A stretch of 64,000 nucleotides of DNA. Source: Paraburkholderia polaris. Its GTDB lineage: Bacteria > Pseudomonadota > Gammaproteobacteria > Burkholderiales > Burkholderiaceae. A program made the translations under genes and the position numbers. The notes beneath the pieces were generated by a model, which saw nothing but the letters and a program-made list of their open reading frames with translations, had not been told where the DNA came from and did not search any database. Positions 16,092 to 23,846 of this stretch are shown in pieces (position 1 is the stretch's first letter; the number at the start of each line of letters is the position of its first letter). The DNA lies in assembly GCF_012927345.1 (NCBI RefSeq), contig NZ_JABBGJ010000037.1:50903-114902 (forward strand), written 5' to 3'.

Positions 16092-16557
16092 ATGGACTAC
16101 TTGCCTTCCCATTCGATTGCAGTCCAATCGGACAGTGAACGTCCCTATCTATTTGCCCGCGAAATGCCGAACCTGATGCGCGATTACTAGGCGGAGATTG
16201 CTGCTGTCACCGTGTTAGTGGTTGCGCTCGCAAGTGCCTACGTGGTTTTTTGCAACGCAAATGTATACGACCGACGCGCTCGTCCGTGTGGATCCGCCCG
16301 ACCTCAATGAACTTGGGGTTTCGTCGCTGGATCGGCAAAGCCTGCCGCCGCCCCCATCCTTGTCCAATGAGATAGCAGTGATGCAAAGCCGTTCGGTTGC
16401 GGAGCCGGTCATTCAGCGCTTCGATTACGACATATCGACTACTCCCAGATCGCTTCCGATTCTGGGTGCAATCGTGAAAGAATTTGCTGTGCCCGGGGTA
16501 CTTGCCGAACCTTGGCTGCGGCTGGGTTCGATTGCGTGGGGCGGCGAGGAACTCAAA
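16092..16557 (+). pseudogene. Degraded N-terminal part of a second wzc-type gene
   Basis: Reading from ATG 16092 gives an N-terminal segment ending LMRDY then a TAG stop (16188-16190), continues in the same frame through the first membrane helix (AAVTVLVVALASAYVVF), then shifts frame at a T-run (16246-16251) to continue FATQMYTTDALVRVDPPDLNE, MQSRSVAEPVIQRF and SIAWGGEEL. These are hallmarks of the Wzz domain of EPS-type Wzc proteins (YRxDALVRVxPP, SVxEPVIxRF). Everything after about residue 160 is lost. So one nonsense codon, one frameshift and a truncation are visible. It is more like the standard beta-proteobacterial Wzc than the intact gene at 7192. Confidence 0.75.
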
Positions 16558-16679
16558 GGCGAAATACATCCGTTAAGACGCGATCCGCAAGGCGGACGTA
16601 GGCCGCTCTTCGATCAGATTTGCTTTATACAATCAGTGCCTCTCCCCCTCCTCGCCCCGCTCGAACTACGCGGTTCGCC

Positions 16680-16763
16680 ATATCTCGAACCCGCTTGCTC
16701 GTCGTCGCGGCAGCGCTTGCTACGGCATGCCTGGACACTCGAAGAGGCTTTAGAGAAACCGCT
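16680..16763 (+). pseudogene. Possible relic of a lipoprotein signal peptide (Wza-like?)
   Basis: In frame with the flippase gene downstream, the reading ISRTRLLVVAAALATAC then LDT looks like a bacterial lipoprotein signal with its lipobox cysteine at 16728-16730. The expected start codon is ATA at 16680 instead of ATG. Being next to a wzc fossil, it could be what remains of a Wza exporter gene. It is short and the call is tentative. Confidence 0.3.
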
Positions 16764-18086
16764 ATGAAAAGGACGGAGAATACTCGAGTACTGGTATTCG
16801 TGTACGCCGGATACATCATGAGGTACATCTACCTCATTGTTGTGATTCCCTTCTACGGGCGCGTACTTGGTTTAACCGAATACGGTCGTGTGCTGGCGGC
16901 GATGTCACTGATGAACGTGATATGGATGCTCGTGAGCTACGGCTTTACTGTTGTCGGCATGCGTGACGTGTCCAAGGCGCATGTGCGCAGCGAATACAAC
17001 GCGATTTTTTCCTTGCATGTGAGCGCCCGCGTGCTGATGGGGTTGCTCGGCGGGATAGTGGGTATAGTCGCCACGTTCTGCTCGCCGGTTCTTTCAGAAC
17101 GTCCGACTATTGGTATCCTCGCGACGGTACTGGGCATCGTGTCCGGGTTTAATCTCGGCTGGCTTTTCCAGGGGCGCCATCGGTTCCGCACTCCGATCAT
17201 ACTTGAGGTCGTCGGATTCGCGATGAGTCTCGTTTTAGTGTTGTCGATCGTCCGCAGTCCGGTGGATTCGTCATGGGTATTGGGGAGTCTGCTGATCGCG
17301 GGCGTGACCACTTCGATGATTGCGTATGGTCTGACGATCTTCGACATCGGACTACCGCGAATCCGCCTGACCGGCGTCAGTCACCTGATCCGTAGCTCCA
17401 CCATGCTGTTCTGTTACTCCACGGGATCAGTCATTCTGATGTCGTTTTCCACCTATCTTCTTACGCTTCTGTCGACGCCGACGCAAGTCGGCTACTTCGG
17501 CGCTGCAGAGCGCTTTGCCACCATTGGACTGAGCCTCATGGGGCCGGCAGCGCAGGTTTTCGTTCCGACCATCTCGCGGCAGCTGGCGCAAGGCGACTAT
17601 GACGGCGCGCGGTCAACGACTCGTCGGGGTGGTGCATTGTTGATCGGCTACGGACTGCTCGCACTGTGTGGCGCGCTCGTGCTATCGCCATTGCTGTTGC
17701 CACTGATTCTCGGTGAGGCGTTCGCGCCGAGCGCTCCGGTGTTGCAGTGCTTTGCGTGGATGTTTCCCTTTGCCGCGTTCAATCAGTTCATCAGCTTTTA
17801 CGTGTTCGTTCCGCTAGAAAAGGACCGCTCGCTCGCTCTGGCCGGGGTGACGTCCGGGCTCGCCAATCTCGCCGCGGCGCTCTATCTTGGACCTCGGCAT
17901 GGTGCGATGGGCATGGCGTTGGCGCGGGTGATCAGTGAGGCGACGCTCTCCATGATGCTGCTCGGCCTTGCAGCCCGCTTTGGCTTGCTGACAGGCTTCG
18001 GGCGGGAGTCTGCCCGCGCGTTTGCGAAGTTGTGTTTTGCGTGCGGTGTCGGCGTGGGGGCCAGGAATACCGATGATGAAAGTTGA
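16764..18086 (+). CDS. Second Wzx-type flippase (MOP superfamily)
   Basis: A 440-residue polytopic inner-membrane protein with about 12-14 hydrophobic helices. The N-terminus VLVFVYAGYIMRYIYLIVVI and the following PFYGRVLGLTEYGRVLAAMS match the RfbX/Wzx flippase start, and the C-terminal half has LLSTPTQVGYFGAAERFATI and LGEAFAPSAPVLQ, both typical. The ATG at 16764 is chosen because the open frame upstream is relic sequence. It lies between the wzc fossil and an IS3 fragment, so it may be a survivor of an older EPS locus or serve the polymer of the intact block. Function inferred from fold. Confidence 0.85.
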   Translation: MKRTENTRVLVFVYAGYIMRYIYLIVVIPFYGRVLGLTEYGRVLAAMSLMNVIWMLVSYGFTVVGMRDVSKAHVRSEYNAIFSLHVSARVLMGLLGGIVGIVATFCSPVLSERPTIGILATVLGIVSGFNLGWLFQGRHRFRTPIILEVVGFAMSLVLVLSIVRSPVDSSWVLGSLLIAGVTTSMIAYGLTIFDIGLPRIRLTGVSHLIRSSTMLFCYSTGSVILMSFSTYLLTLLSTPTQVGYFGAAERFATIGLSLMGPAAQVFVPTISRQLAQGDYDGARSTTRRGGALLIGYGLLALCGALVLSPLLLPLILGEAFAPSAPVLQCFAWMFPFAAFNQFISFYVFVPLEKDRSLALAGVTSGLANLAAALYLGPRHGAMGMALARVISEATLSMMLLGLAARFGLLTGFGRESARAFAKLCFACGVGVGARNTDDES

Positions 18087-18108
18087 GGAAAACGAAAAAC
18101 GTGCGGTC

Positions 18109-18333
18109 TGAACTGACCCCGCAAAGTTGGACAGTTTTCGGCTAGGGCCGAGAGGGCTGAGTCCTGTACATCACAGGACTCAGCCCGTTTAGTTTCAGCT
18201 TGATGCGTTTGTGGTCGTAGTAGTGAATGTATTGTCTGATACCAGCCTTTAGCTCGTCGATGCTCTCGAACCTGTTCAAGTGGAGGAACTCTGACTTGAG
18301 TGTGCCGAAGAAGCTTTCCATCGCCGCCATGGC
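18109..18333 (-). mobile_element. IS3-family insertion sequence remnant (OrfB C-terminus plus IS end)
   Basis: The minus strand encodes AAMESFFGTLKSEFLHLNRF followed by ESIDELKAGIRQYIHYYDHK and GLSPVMYRTQ, the C-terminal end of IS3-type (IS150-like) DDE transposase OrfB, ending at 18142. The sequence at 18109-18135 (CTGAACTGACCCCGCAAAGT and on) looks like the terminal inverted repeat of that group. The rest of the element is gone, so it cannot move on its own. Confidence 0.8.
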
Positions 18334-18436
18334 GCCGCCGCTCCGTTGGGTTCGACTCCTCACAAGACCGGGCCGCGCAGCGGCCGCAACTTAGGCCCGC
18401 CGTGATGACGTTCCTGACGCTTCACCACCGTTGCGG

Positions 18437-20242
18437 CTAACTCGCGCGCAAAACGGCAGTGCACAACTCGTCAACGCCCTCAGTATCGAGAATTCTCTCG
18501 CGGAGAAATTGCTCGAAGTGACTCATCACGGCCTCACGCGCCGAGCGCGAGAAGAGCGCGTGATCCACCCGCTCCAGCACCTTCGCCGTCACGTTCGTCA
18601 GCTCCCCGAGTTCGCTGCCGTTGGGTCCGAAATGAATCGCCAGTTCATCGAGTCCTGCGTCGAGCGAGCCGTATACCAGCGACGTCTGCACGTCTTTGTG
18701 CTCGAGGCCCTTCACGAGCCGGCGGATGGCGCCGGTCGAGGTCGTGAAGCCGATGCAGCGTTCGAACGGGCCGCTTGTGCGTGCAATGACGCGCGCACAC
18801 CAGCGGCGCCCGAGCTCGAGAAAGATCGTCATCCCGTTCGCCTGGCCCGTCAGCAGTCCGCACCACTTGCGCAGGTCGCGGATTGAGCGCCAGTAAACGA
18901 GGCTGGATTCGACGGGGCGGGCTCCCGCCCGCATTTGCGCGCGGCGCCACACGAAGAACGGCAAATTGACCGACATGCAGCCCACTACGCCGGGATGCGC
19001 CAAGGCCGTATGAATGCTGACGAATGCACCCGAGCAGACGCCGAACATGACGACTTTCGGGTAGCCGGCCGCCAATAGCCAGTCGACGCCGACCTTCGCG
19101 TCTGTGACGCCATGACGGGCGTACACGGCGCCGAGCGTCGGCGAATCGTCGCGGTGCCGGCTATCGCCGAGGCCGCCCAGGTCCATACGTAACGAGGCGA
19201 TACCCTGCGCGGCGAGCCGGCGCGCCATCAGTACGGCCACACGTCCTTCGCCGATGCGATGGACACCGCCCGTGTTGACGAACAACACAGCAGGGGCGCC
19301 CTGCAGTGCGCGGCGCGGCCGGCAGAACACGCCGACGTAGCGTCCGCCGCCGAACACCACAGGCGTCTCATAGCCTGCCGCGAAATCGATTCTGGCGTCG
19401 GCGGCGGGAGCGAGCACGTCGAGCGCCGGCTGGGCTTGCATGCCGGCAGGCAAGCCCAGCCACGTGAGCACGCTGTTAAATGCATTCCTGGGAGGTACGC
19501 TATACCAGGGATCGACCAGAAACTTGTCATATTCGGGAAAGATCTGCACGTCCGCCTGGACACCCAGACCACGGTAACACTCGAGCAGCCGGTTTATGTG
19601 TGGGTTGTCGAAGGTATCGTGGAGCAGCACACGCCGCGCGACATGCCGGGTGTGTTTCTCAAGGTCGACAGCCGCCAGCTGTTCGAGCGTATCCGGATAT
19701 AGCTGAAAGCCATAAGCGCCAACAGCGCGCCCGTCGTCATTCGCTTGTGCAACCTGGAGGCCGTTGGCCGTGCTGAGCCAGCTCTTATGCTGTATGCCCA
19801 GTTCCCGTATATAACGCTTGCCGGATATTACGGGCGCCACCATAACGAGGCTATCGACACCGCCCATTTCTTCCGCTGCGATGGCCGCTAGCGTCGCCCC
19901 AAGGCGCAGACCGCAAAAGATGAGGCGTTCGACGCCGGTAGTGGCCCGCAGATACGCTGCCGCTGCCTTGATGCTGTCGATCCATGCGCGAAAGAGCTGA
20001 GGGTCTTCCTCATTGCCTTTCGAATCGCCAGTTCCGGGATAGTCGAAGCGCAGCGCAGGAATGCCAGCGCCCGCCGCCAGTGCTTCCGCAAGCTCGCTCC
20101 AGCCACGGTAAACACACAGCGCCTCGTAGCCGAAAGGACTGCACAACACTGCGCCTATTGTGGCCTGAGAGCTTGCCGGCCGGTGAAGCCAACCCAGGCA
20201 GCCGTCGAACGTTACCGGCGTCGTTGTTGTATTGCTTGTCAT
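18437..20242 (-). CDS. Tandem alpha/beta-hydrolase, exosortase-A-associated-hydrolase-like
   Basis: A 601-residue protein made of two alpha/beta-hydrolase halves. Each has the D-(Y/L)-x-G-x-GDS loop (DYPGTGDS at 67-74, DLGGLGDS at 354-361), showing duplication or fusion. The nucleophile elbows are not GxSxG: the first half reads GLRLG (111-115, Arg in the Ser place), the second GVCSG (401-405, Cys in the Ser place). Similar elbows are known to me from the hydrolases that accompany exosortase A systems, where they are separate genes. No signal peptide is seen. The start overlaps the carrier-protein stop (ATGA). It may transfer or release an acyl group carried by that protein. No exosortase is in the window. 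Confidence 0.72.
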   Translation of the reverse strand: MTSNTTTTPVTFDGCLGWLHRPASSQATIGAVLCSPFGYEALCVYRGWSELAEALAAGAGIPALRFDYPGTGDSKGNEEDPQLFRAWIDSIKAAAAYLRATTGVERLIFCGLRLGATLAAIAAEEMGGVDSLVMVAPVISGKRYIRELGIQHKSWLSTANGLQVAQANDDGRAVGAYGFQLYPDTLEQLAAVDLEKHTRHVARRVLLHDTFDNPHINRLLECYRGLGVQADVQIFPEYDKFLVDPWYSVPPRNAFNSVLTWLGLPAGMQAQPALDVLAPAADARIDFAAGYETPVVFGGGRYVGVFCRPRRALQGAPAVLFVNTGGVHRIGEGRVAVLMARRLAAQGIASLRMDLGGLGDSRHRDDSPTLGAVYARHGVTDAKVGVDWLLAAGYPKVVMFGVCSGAFVSIHTALAHPGVVGCMSVNLPFFVWRRAQMRAGARPVESSLVYWRSIRDLRKWCGLLTGQANGMTIFLELGRRWCARVIARTSGPFERCIGFTTSTGAIRRLVKGLEHKDVQTSLVYGSLDAGLDELAIHFGPNGSELGELTNVTAKVLERVDHALFSRSAREAVMSHFEQFLRERILDTEGVDELCTAVLRAS

Positions 20243-20526
20243 GGTTTGTCGGCGCACGGGCGCGTGGTTGCCTCCGCGCCCCCAACTTCTCCGGCGCGAA
20301 CTTGCCCGATCGTGTTTACGAGGGAATCGATACTCCGAAAGAAGTCGGGGGTAATCAACTCACCCGGGATCTCTATGTCGAACTCCTCTTCGATAGCCAT
20401 CATTACGCGGACCGAGCCAAGCGATGACAAGCCGGCAGCGTAGAGATCGTCGCTATCGCTGAGGGTTTCGATTGGAACGTCCAGGCATGCCGTTTCCGAG
20501 AGAATGCGGCGCAAGTCGGCTTTCAT
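20239..20526 (-). CDS. Stand-alone acyl/peptidyl carrier protein
   Basis: A 95-residue acidic protein of carrier-protein length. The attachment site reads DLYAAGLSSLGSV at residues 27-39; Ser35 aligns with the Ser of the family's DSL motif that receives 4'-phosphopantetheine. The following VRVMMAIEEEFDIEIP is the classic helix III. The ATG at 20526 is preceded by GGGA; an upstream in-frame TTG is less likely. It lies 91 bases downstream of the ligase and overlaps the hydrolase by four bases, so the three genes form one unit: activation, carriage, transfer or release. Confidence 0.85.
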   Translation of the reverse strand: MKADLRRILSETACLDVPIETLSDSDDLYAAGLSSLGSVRVMMAIEEEFDIEIPGELITPDFFRSIDSLVNTIGQVRAGEVGGAEATTRPCADKP

Positions 20527-20617
20527 CTTTTTTCCCAAAAATTCGAACGTTCTTCATAGAATCGATGTGCTAAGGCTATGTGCTGCAATTTCGCCTCGAA
20601 GCTTCGGTCGCTAAACG

Positions 20618-22204
20618 TTAGCCGACAGTCTGGTCGCGCATGTACTGTGCCGCGAGAACCTTCCTGTCGATTTTGCCGTTCACGTTAAGGGGTAACGTGT
20701 CGACGACAACAATCCGTTCAGGTACGGCATAGACCGGCAAGTGCTGCCGGCACGCCTGCAGAATCCGCACGATATCGACTTGAGGATTCGTCACGAAGGC
20801 GGTGAGGCCGATAGCACTGCCGACTTCGCTGAGCGGCCATGGTATTACCGCGCATAGCGCAGCATGGCTGCACGCCTGGACGACATGTTCGACTTCCTCC
20901 AGTTCGACGCGGTTACCGCGAATCTTGACCTGCGTATCGAGTCGTCCCTGGAACACGATTCCGTGCCGCAGCGATTCGCGCGCGGCGTCAGCGCTTCGAT
21001 ACCAACGCTGTCCACGCCGGCCCGGAAAGGTCTTCGCAACAAACCGACCGTTGCCGGCTTCGCCGGGTAGCAGATAGCCAGCTGCAAGCTGCGGGCCACC
21101 GATCAGTAACTCGCCCGTCTGCCCGACGGCGACCGGTTCGAGTTCGGCATCCACTATCACCAGCTCCATGCCCGGGACCGCCCAGCCGAGCGGTACGGAC
21201 ACTTGCCGCGGATCGTCGAGAAACTCGGCGGTGACCTCGAAGGAAGTGCAGGATACGGTCGCTTCAGTCGGCCCGTAAATGTTCCTCAGCCGGCTGTTCG
21301 GTGCAGCCTGCATCCATGCCAGTGCCAGCGAGCGAGACAAGGGCTCGCCGCCGAACACCGAGAGGCGAAGACTCGGAAATTCACCGGGCCTCAATTTGCG
21401 CAGTTGACGCATGAAGCCGGCCACGGAAGGCACGCTATTCCAATGTGTAATCTCGTGAGTCTTGATGAAGCCTGCGTTATAGACAGGATCGACGGTTTCA
21501 GGAACGTACAGGCAGCCACCGTTCGCCCAGCACACAAACATGTCGTGCACGGACGGATCGAAGCTCAACTCGCAGAACTGCACGTAGCGCGCTTCGGGCC
21601 ATTTCTCGTTTTCATCTTCCAGTTGCAATTGGCCTTGCACATACGCATCGGCGTTCGCGTGTGAGATCGGTACACCCTTGGGAACCCCCGTGGAGCCGGA
21701 AGTAAAGAGGATATAGGCCAGACTCTGCGGCATGCCCTCATGTTGCACATACGACGTGTCCGGCAGCCGCGATAGCCCATCGGCAATGGGCGGCAGGTGC
21801 GGATCGTCCGCGTTCTGGTCGAGCAGGAAAATCTGCGGGAACTCATCGAGCAAAGACAGCACTTCATCGAGCGCGGCAACGCAGCGGCGATCGACAAGCA
21901 TCAACGACGCACCGGATTGCTCGATGATTGCCGCGATCCGCGTAGCCGGCCACTTTGGAATAAGCGGCACGTATGCCATACCGGCGTCTAGAATGCCCAA
22001 CAAGCCGACGTAGGCGTCAATGCTGCGATAAGCGAACAGCAAACAGCGGTTCGCGCCCCCGGTCGGTGCAGCCGCCCTCAGTCCTGCTGACACGCGACGG
22101 GCCTGTGATTCAATTTCGCCGTATTCGTAAAGGCGCTCGTCGACCCATAGCGCCGGACTCTCGGGCTGGCTAGCAGCGGTATCAAAGAAAAAGGTATGCA
22201 ACAT
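20618..22204 (-). CDS. Amino-acid/acyl adenylating ligase (NRPS-A-domain/DltA-like)
   Basis: A 528-residue cytoplasmic enzyme of the ANL superfamily that should activate a carboxylic or amino acid as its adenylate and load it onto the carrier protein encoded next. Core motifs are complete: A3 FTSGSTGVPKG (167-177), A5 NIYGPTEATVS (308-318), A7 YRSADA (402-407, Ala for the usual Gly), A8 GRLDTQVKIRGNRVELEEVE (420-439) and A10 LPLNVNGKIDRK with the catalytic Lys511. The closest named families by eye are DltA-type ligases and the AMP ligases of exosortase A loci. The ATG at 22204 is chosen over non-ATG upstream codons. Substrate cannot be read reliably without structure-based alignment. Confidence 0.85.
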   Translation of the reverse strand: MLHTFFFDTAASQPESPALWVDERLYEYGEIESQARRVSAGLRAAAPTGGANRCLLFAYRSIDAYVGLLGILDAGMAYVPLIPKWPATRIAAIIEQSGASLMLVDRRCVAALDEVLSLLDEFPQIFLLDQNADDPHLPPIADGLSRLPDTSYVQHEGMPQSLAYILFTSGSTGVPKGVPISHANADAYVQGQLQLEDENEKWPEARYVQFCELSFDPSVHDMFVCWANGGCLYVPETVDPVYNAGFIKTHEITHWNSVPSVAGFMRQLRKLRPGEFPSLRLSVFGGEPLSRSLALAWMQAAPNSRLRNIYGPTEATVSCTSFEVTAEFLDDPRQVSVPLGWAVPGMELVIVDAELEPVAVGQTGELLIGGPQLAAGYLLPGEAGNGRFVAKTFPGRRGQRWYRSADAARESLRHGIVFQGRLDTQVKIRGNRVELEEVEHVVQACSHAALCAVIPWPLSEVGSAIGLTAFVTNPQVDIVRILQACRQHLPVYAVPERIVVVDTLPLNVNGKIDRKVLAAQYMRDQTVG

Positions 22205-22954
22205 TTTTTGAACGCCTCGAACTATCAATGATTCCGTTGGGTAACCTTCCGAATCTTCGGCTTCCAGACGATGTCAATGCTGGGCAGTCTTGAAGCAGCA
22301 AGTTAGCCCTGGCCTTCCAGCTTTTTCGAACCTTATATACAGACGATTGGCGCGTGCTCGCGTAACGCGAATCGGCTACCGCGCACTCTCGGCGGTGGAC
22401 TTGCCCAGCGTTGCCTTTGGCGTTAGAGAACTGTTACATATACCGAACGGCCGGCTAATGGTGTTCAGTGTTTGCGCGATGCCCAGCAATGCTGGGTTTT
22501 GCTCGAAGCTTAAATTTCAAAGATGCCGCCCTCTGTGCGATACCGCCCACAGACTTCGATTTAGGATAATACGAAACACGGAGAGTGTGGAAAACCTGGG
22601 AGGGCTCCCACGTTTGGCACATTTTCCCGAAAACCGAGGAAATTCTTGTTTTTACACGACCTCGGTCATATACGACCATTGGCGCGCTCTTTCACCCGGA
22701 CATTCGAACGTTCGGCTCCGCACAGACACCGAACGTTCCTGCACGGATTATGTCAGTTGGATCATCGACCATTGCAGACTGTCGACGCTCGACGCCGCCG
22801 ATTGTTATGACCTTCTGCCGTGACGTGTAAATGCCTCAAAGCTATCGTCGGATCTGATGTACGGGGTCGACGCGGGGCGTTCAGAAGGCAGTGGCAGTTA
22901 GCCGAGAATGTTGCTTGTCGAGCGTAACAGCCCGCTAACGGGAATTTGCCACCG
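22205..22954. other. Intergenic region upstream of the ligase cassette
   Basis: About 750 bases without a supportable gene, between the minus-strand ligase gene and an IS256-type fragment. It holds two palindromic CGAACGTTC sites (listed separately). Short frames on both strands show no protein-like features. It presumably includes the promoter of the cassette. Confidence 0.45.
22705..22739. promoter_or_regulatory. Paired CGAACGTTC palindromes, possible operator
   Basis: CGAACGTTCG at 22705-22714 and CGAACGTTCC at 22730-22739 lie 25 bases centre to centre, a spacing that puts them on nearly the same helix face. A related TTCGAACGTTCTT occurs at 20532-20544, just upstream of the carrier-protein start. 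They may bind a regulator, but could be chance in this composition. Confidence 0.3.
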
Positions 22955-23176
22955 ATGAGTGAGTTGACGGAGGAAGCGAACAACGGTACAGCGGCAACGT
23001 TGGGCAGCCTGGATGAGCTGATCCAGCGCGGTCCCCGTCAGATCATCCAGCAAGCGGTCGAGGCCGAATTGACGACACTGCTCGAACAGTACCAGAACGC
23101 GAAGACAGCCGGCGACAAACGCGCGGTGATACGCAACGGCTATCTGCCCGAGCACGAGGTCGTCGCGGCTATCGGG
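22955..23176 (+). mobile_element. IS256/Mutator-family transposase N-terminal fragment
   Basis: The reading from ATG 22955 gives a transposase N-terminus with LDELIQRGPRQIIQQAVEAE, LLEQYQNAKTAGDKRAVIRN and GYLPEHEVV, the hallmark start of Mutator-type transposases (RNGYLPEREV in the family). It stops matching after about 73 residues, where a different gene relic begins in the same open frame. No catalytic DDE residues remain. Confidence 0.8.
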
Positions 23177-23185
23177 AATCCAAGG

Positions 23186-23431
23186 ATTCCTGAGTTGACA
23201 TATTGCTGGAGCTGGCTGGTTTCGCTCAGGGAAATAAGGAAATATGAAGTTGATGTCTTAATCGATACTTCACAATGGCTGAGGATTTCGGCCATATTGG
23301 CGGCTTTTAAGAGGGCGAAATTTACAATTGACTTTAAGACCCGACGTCAATTCCGCCATTATGTTTACGATATCAGCATTGAACATTGCGACGGCCTTCA
23401 TGAGCTGGGTAATTTCAGAAAACAAGTTCAG
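23186..23431 (+). pseudogene. Internal fragment of a GT9 (heptosyltransferase-like) glycosyltransferase
   Basis: The frame continuing from the IS256 fragment reads YEVDVLIDTSQWLRISAILA then KRAKFTIDFKTRRQFRHYVY and ISIEHCDGLHELGNF. This resembles the central part of GT9 enzymes (V(I/D)(x)QWxRISALL and R(x)TIGF...RH...H...HEL in the family). Both ends are missing. With the hldE relic just downstream it points to a lost heptose-related or LPS-core-type gene set. Confidence 0.55.
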
Positions 23432-23449
23432 AAAACAATTTCAGAAAAC
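23414..23449 (+). repeat. Triplicated 13-base unit
   Basis: TTCAGAAAAC occurs three times with a 13-base period (units starting 23414, 23427 and 23440) at the end of the GT9 relic. It looks like slippage in decaying DNA. Confidence 0.6.
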
Positions 23450-23664
23450 TATTGCACCCTCCAGGAATTGAGCCGACGAAATATCCGTTTCGGTGGGGCC
23501 CTGTCAACAAAGAGCTTGGGGGCGTTGCGGTGTCCAAGCGAGAAGGTGGAATGTTTCCAAACCTCGGGTTCGAATATCTCAGAAATGCAAAGTACGTGAT
23601 GGGAAAAATAAGTGTCGCTTCTGTCGCCGACGTTTTGAGTGAAGTTTATTCGATCAATCTAGGC

Positions 23665-23793
23665 TGCCATGACAAGAAACCCGCAGTGAAGCTTTCGCCG
23701 CCTGATTTCGACTGCGCTCAATTAATCGTCGTGGGCGACGTCATGCTCGATTGGTACTGGCACGGACCGACCTCCCGGATCTCGCCAGAGGCG
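23665..23793 (+). pseudogene. N-terminal fragment of HldE/RfaE (heptose-7-phosphate kinase)
   Basis: The reading FDCAQLIVVGDVMLDWYWHG followed by PTSRISPEA is the very characteristic start of the HldE kinase domain (VVGDVMLDRYWxGxxSRISPEAPVPV in the family). It breaks off immediately after SPEA and runs into the sequence before the GT4 at 23847. In a live enzyme this would phosphorylate heptose-7-P at C1 in ADP-heptose synthesis. Here only about 30-40 residues survive. Confidence 0.75.
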
Positions 23794-23846
23794 CTGGCAG
23801 CCCCTTCTCAATGCTCACATCGACTAGCATGCTGGAGCGATATCTG

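Noticed and set aside
18437..22204. A complete exosortase A (PEP-CTERM) system
   Set aside because: Ligase and hydrolase resemble members of such loci, but no exosortase membrane protein, PEP-CTERM protein or PLP-dependent decarboxylase is present.
22290..22823. Plus-strand open frame of about 177 residues upstream of the ligase
   Set aside because: No ribosome site, no protein-like pattern, and its amino-acid composition is that of random sequence.
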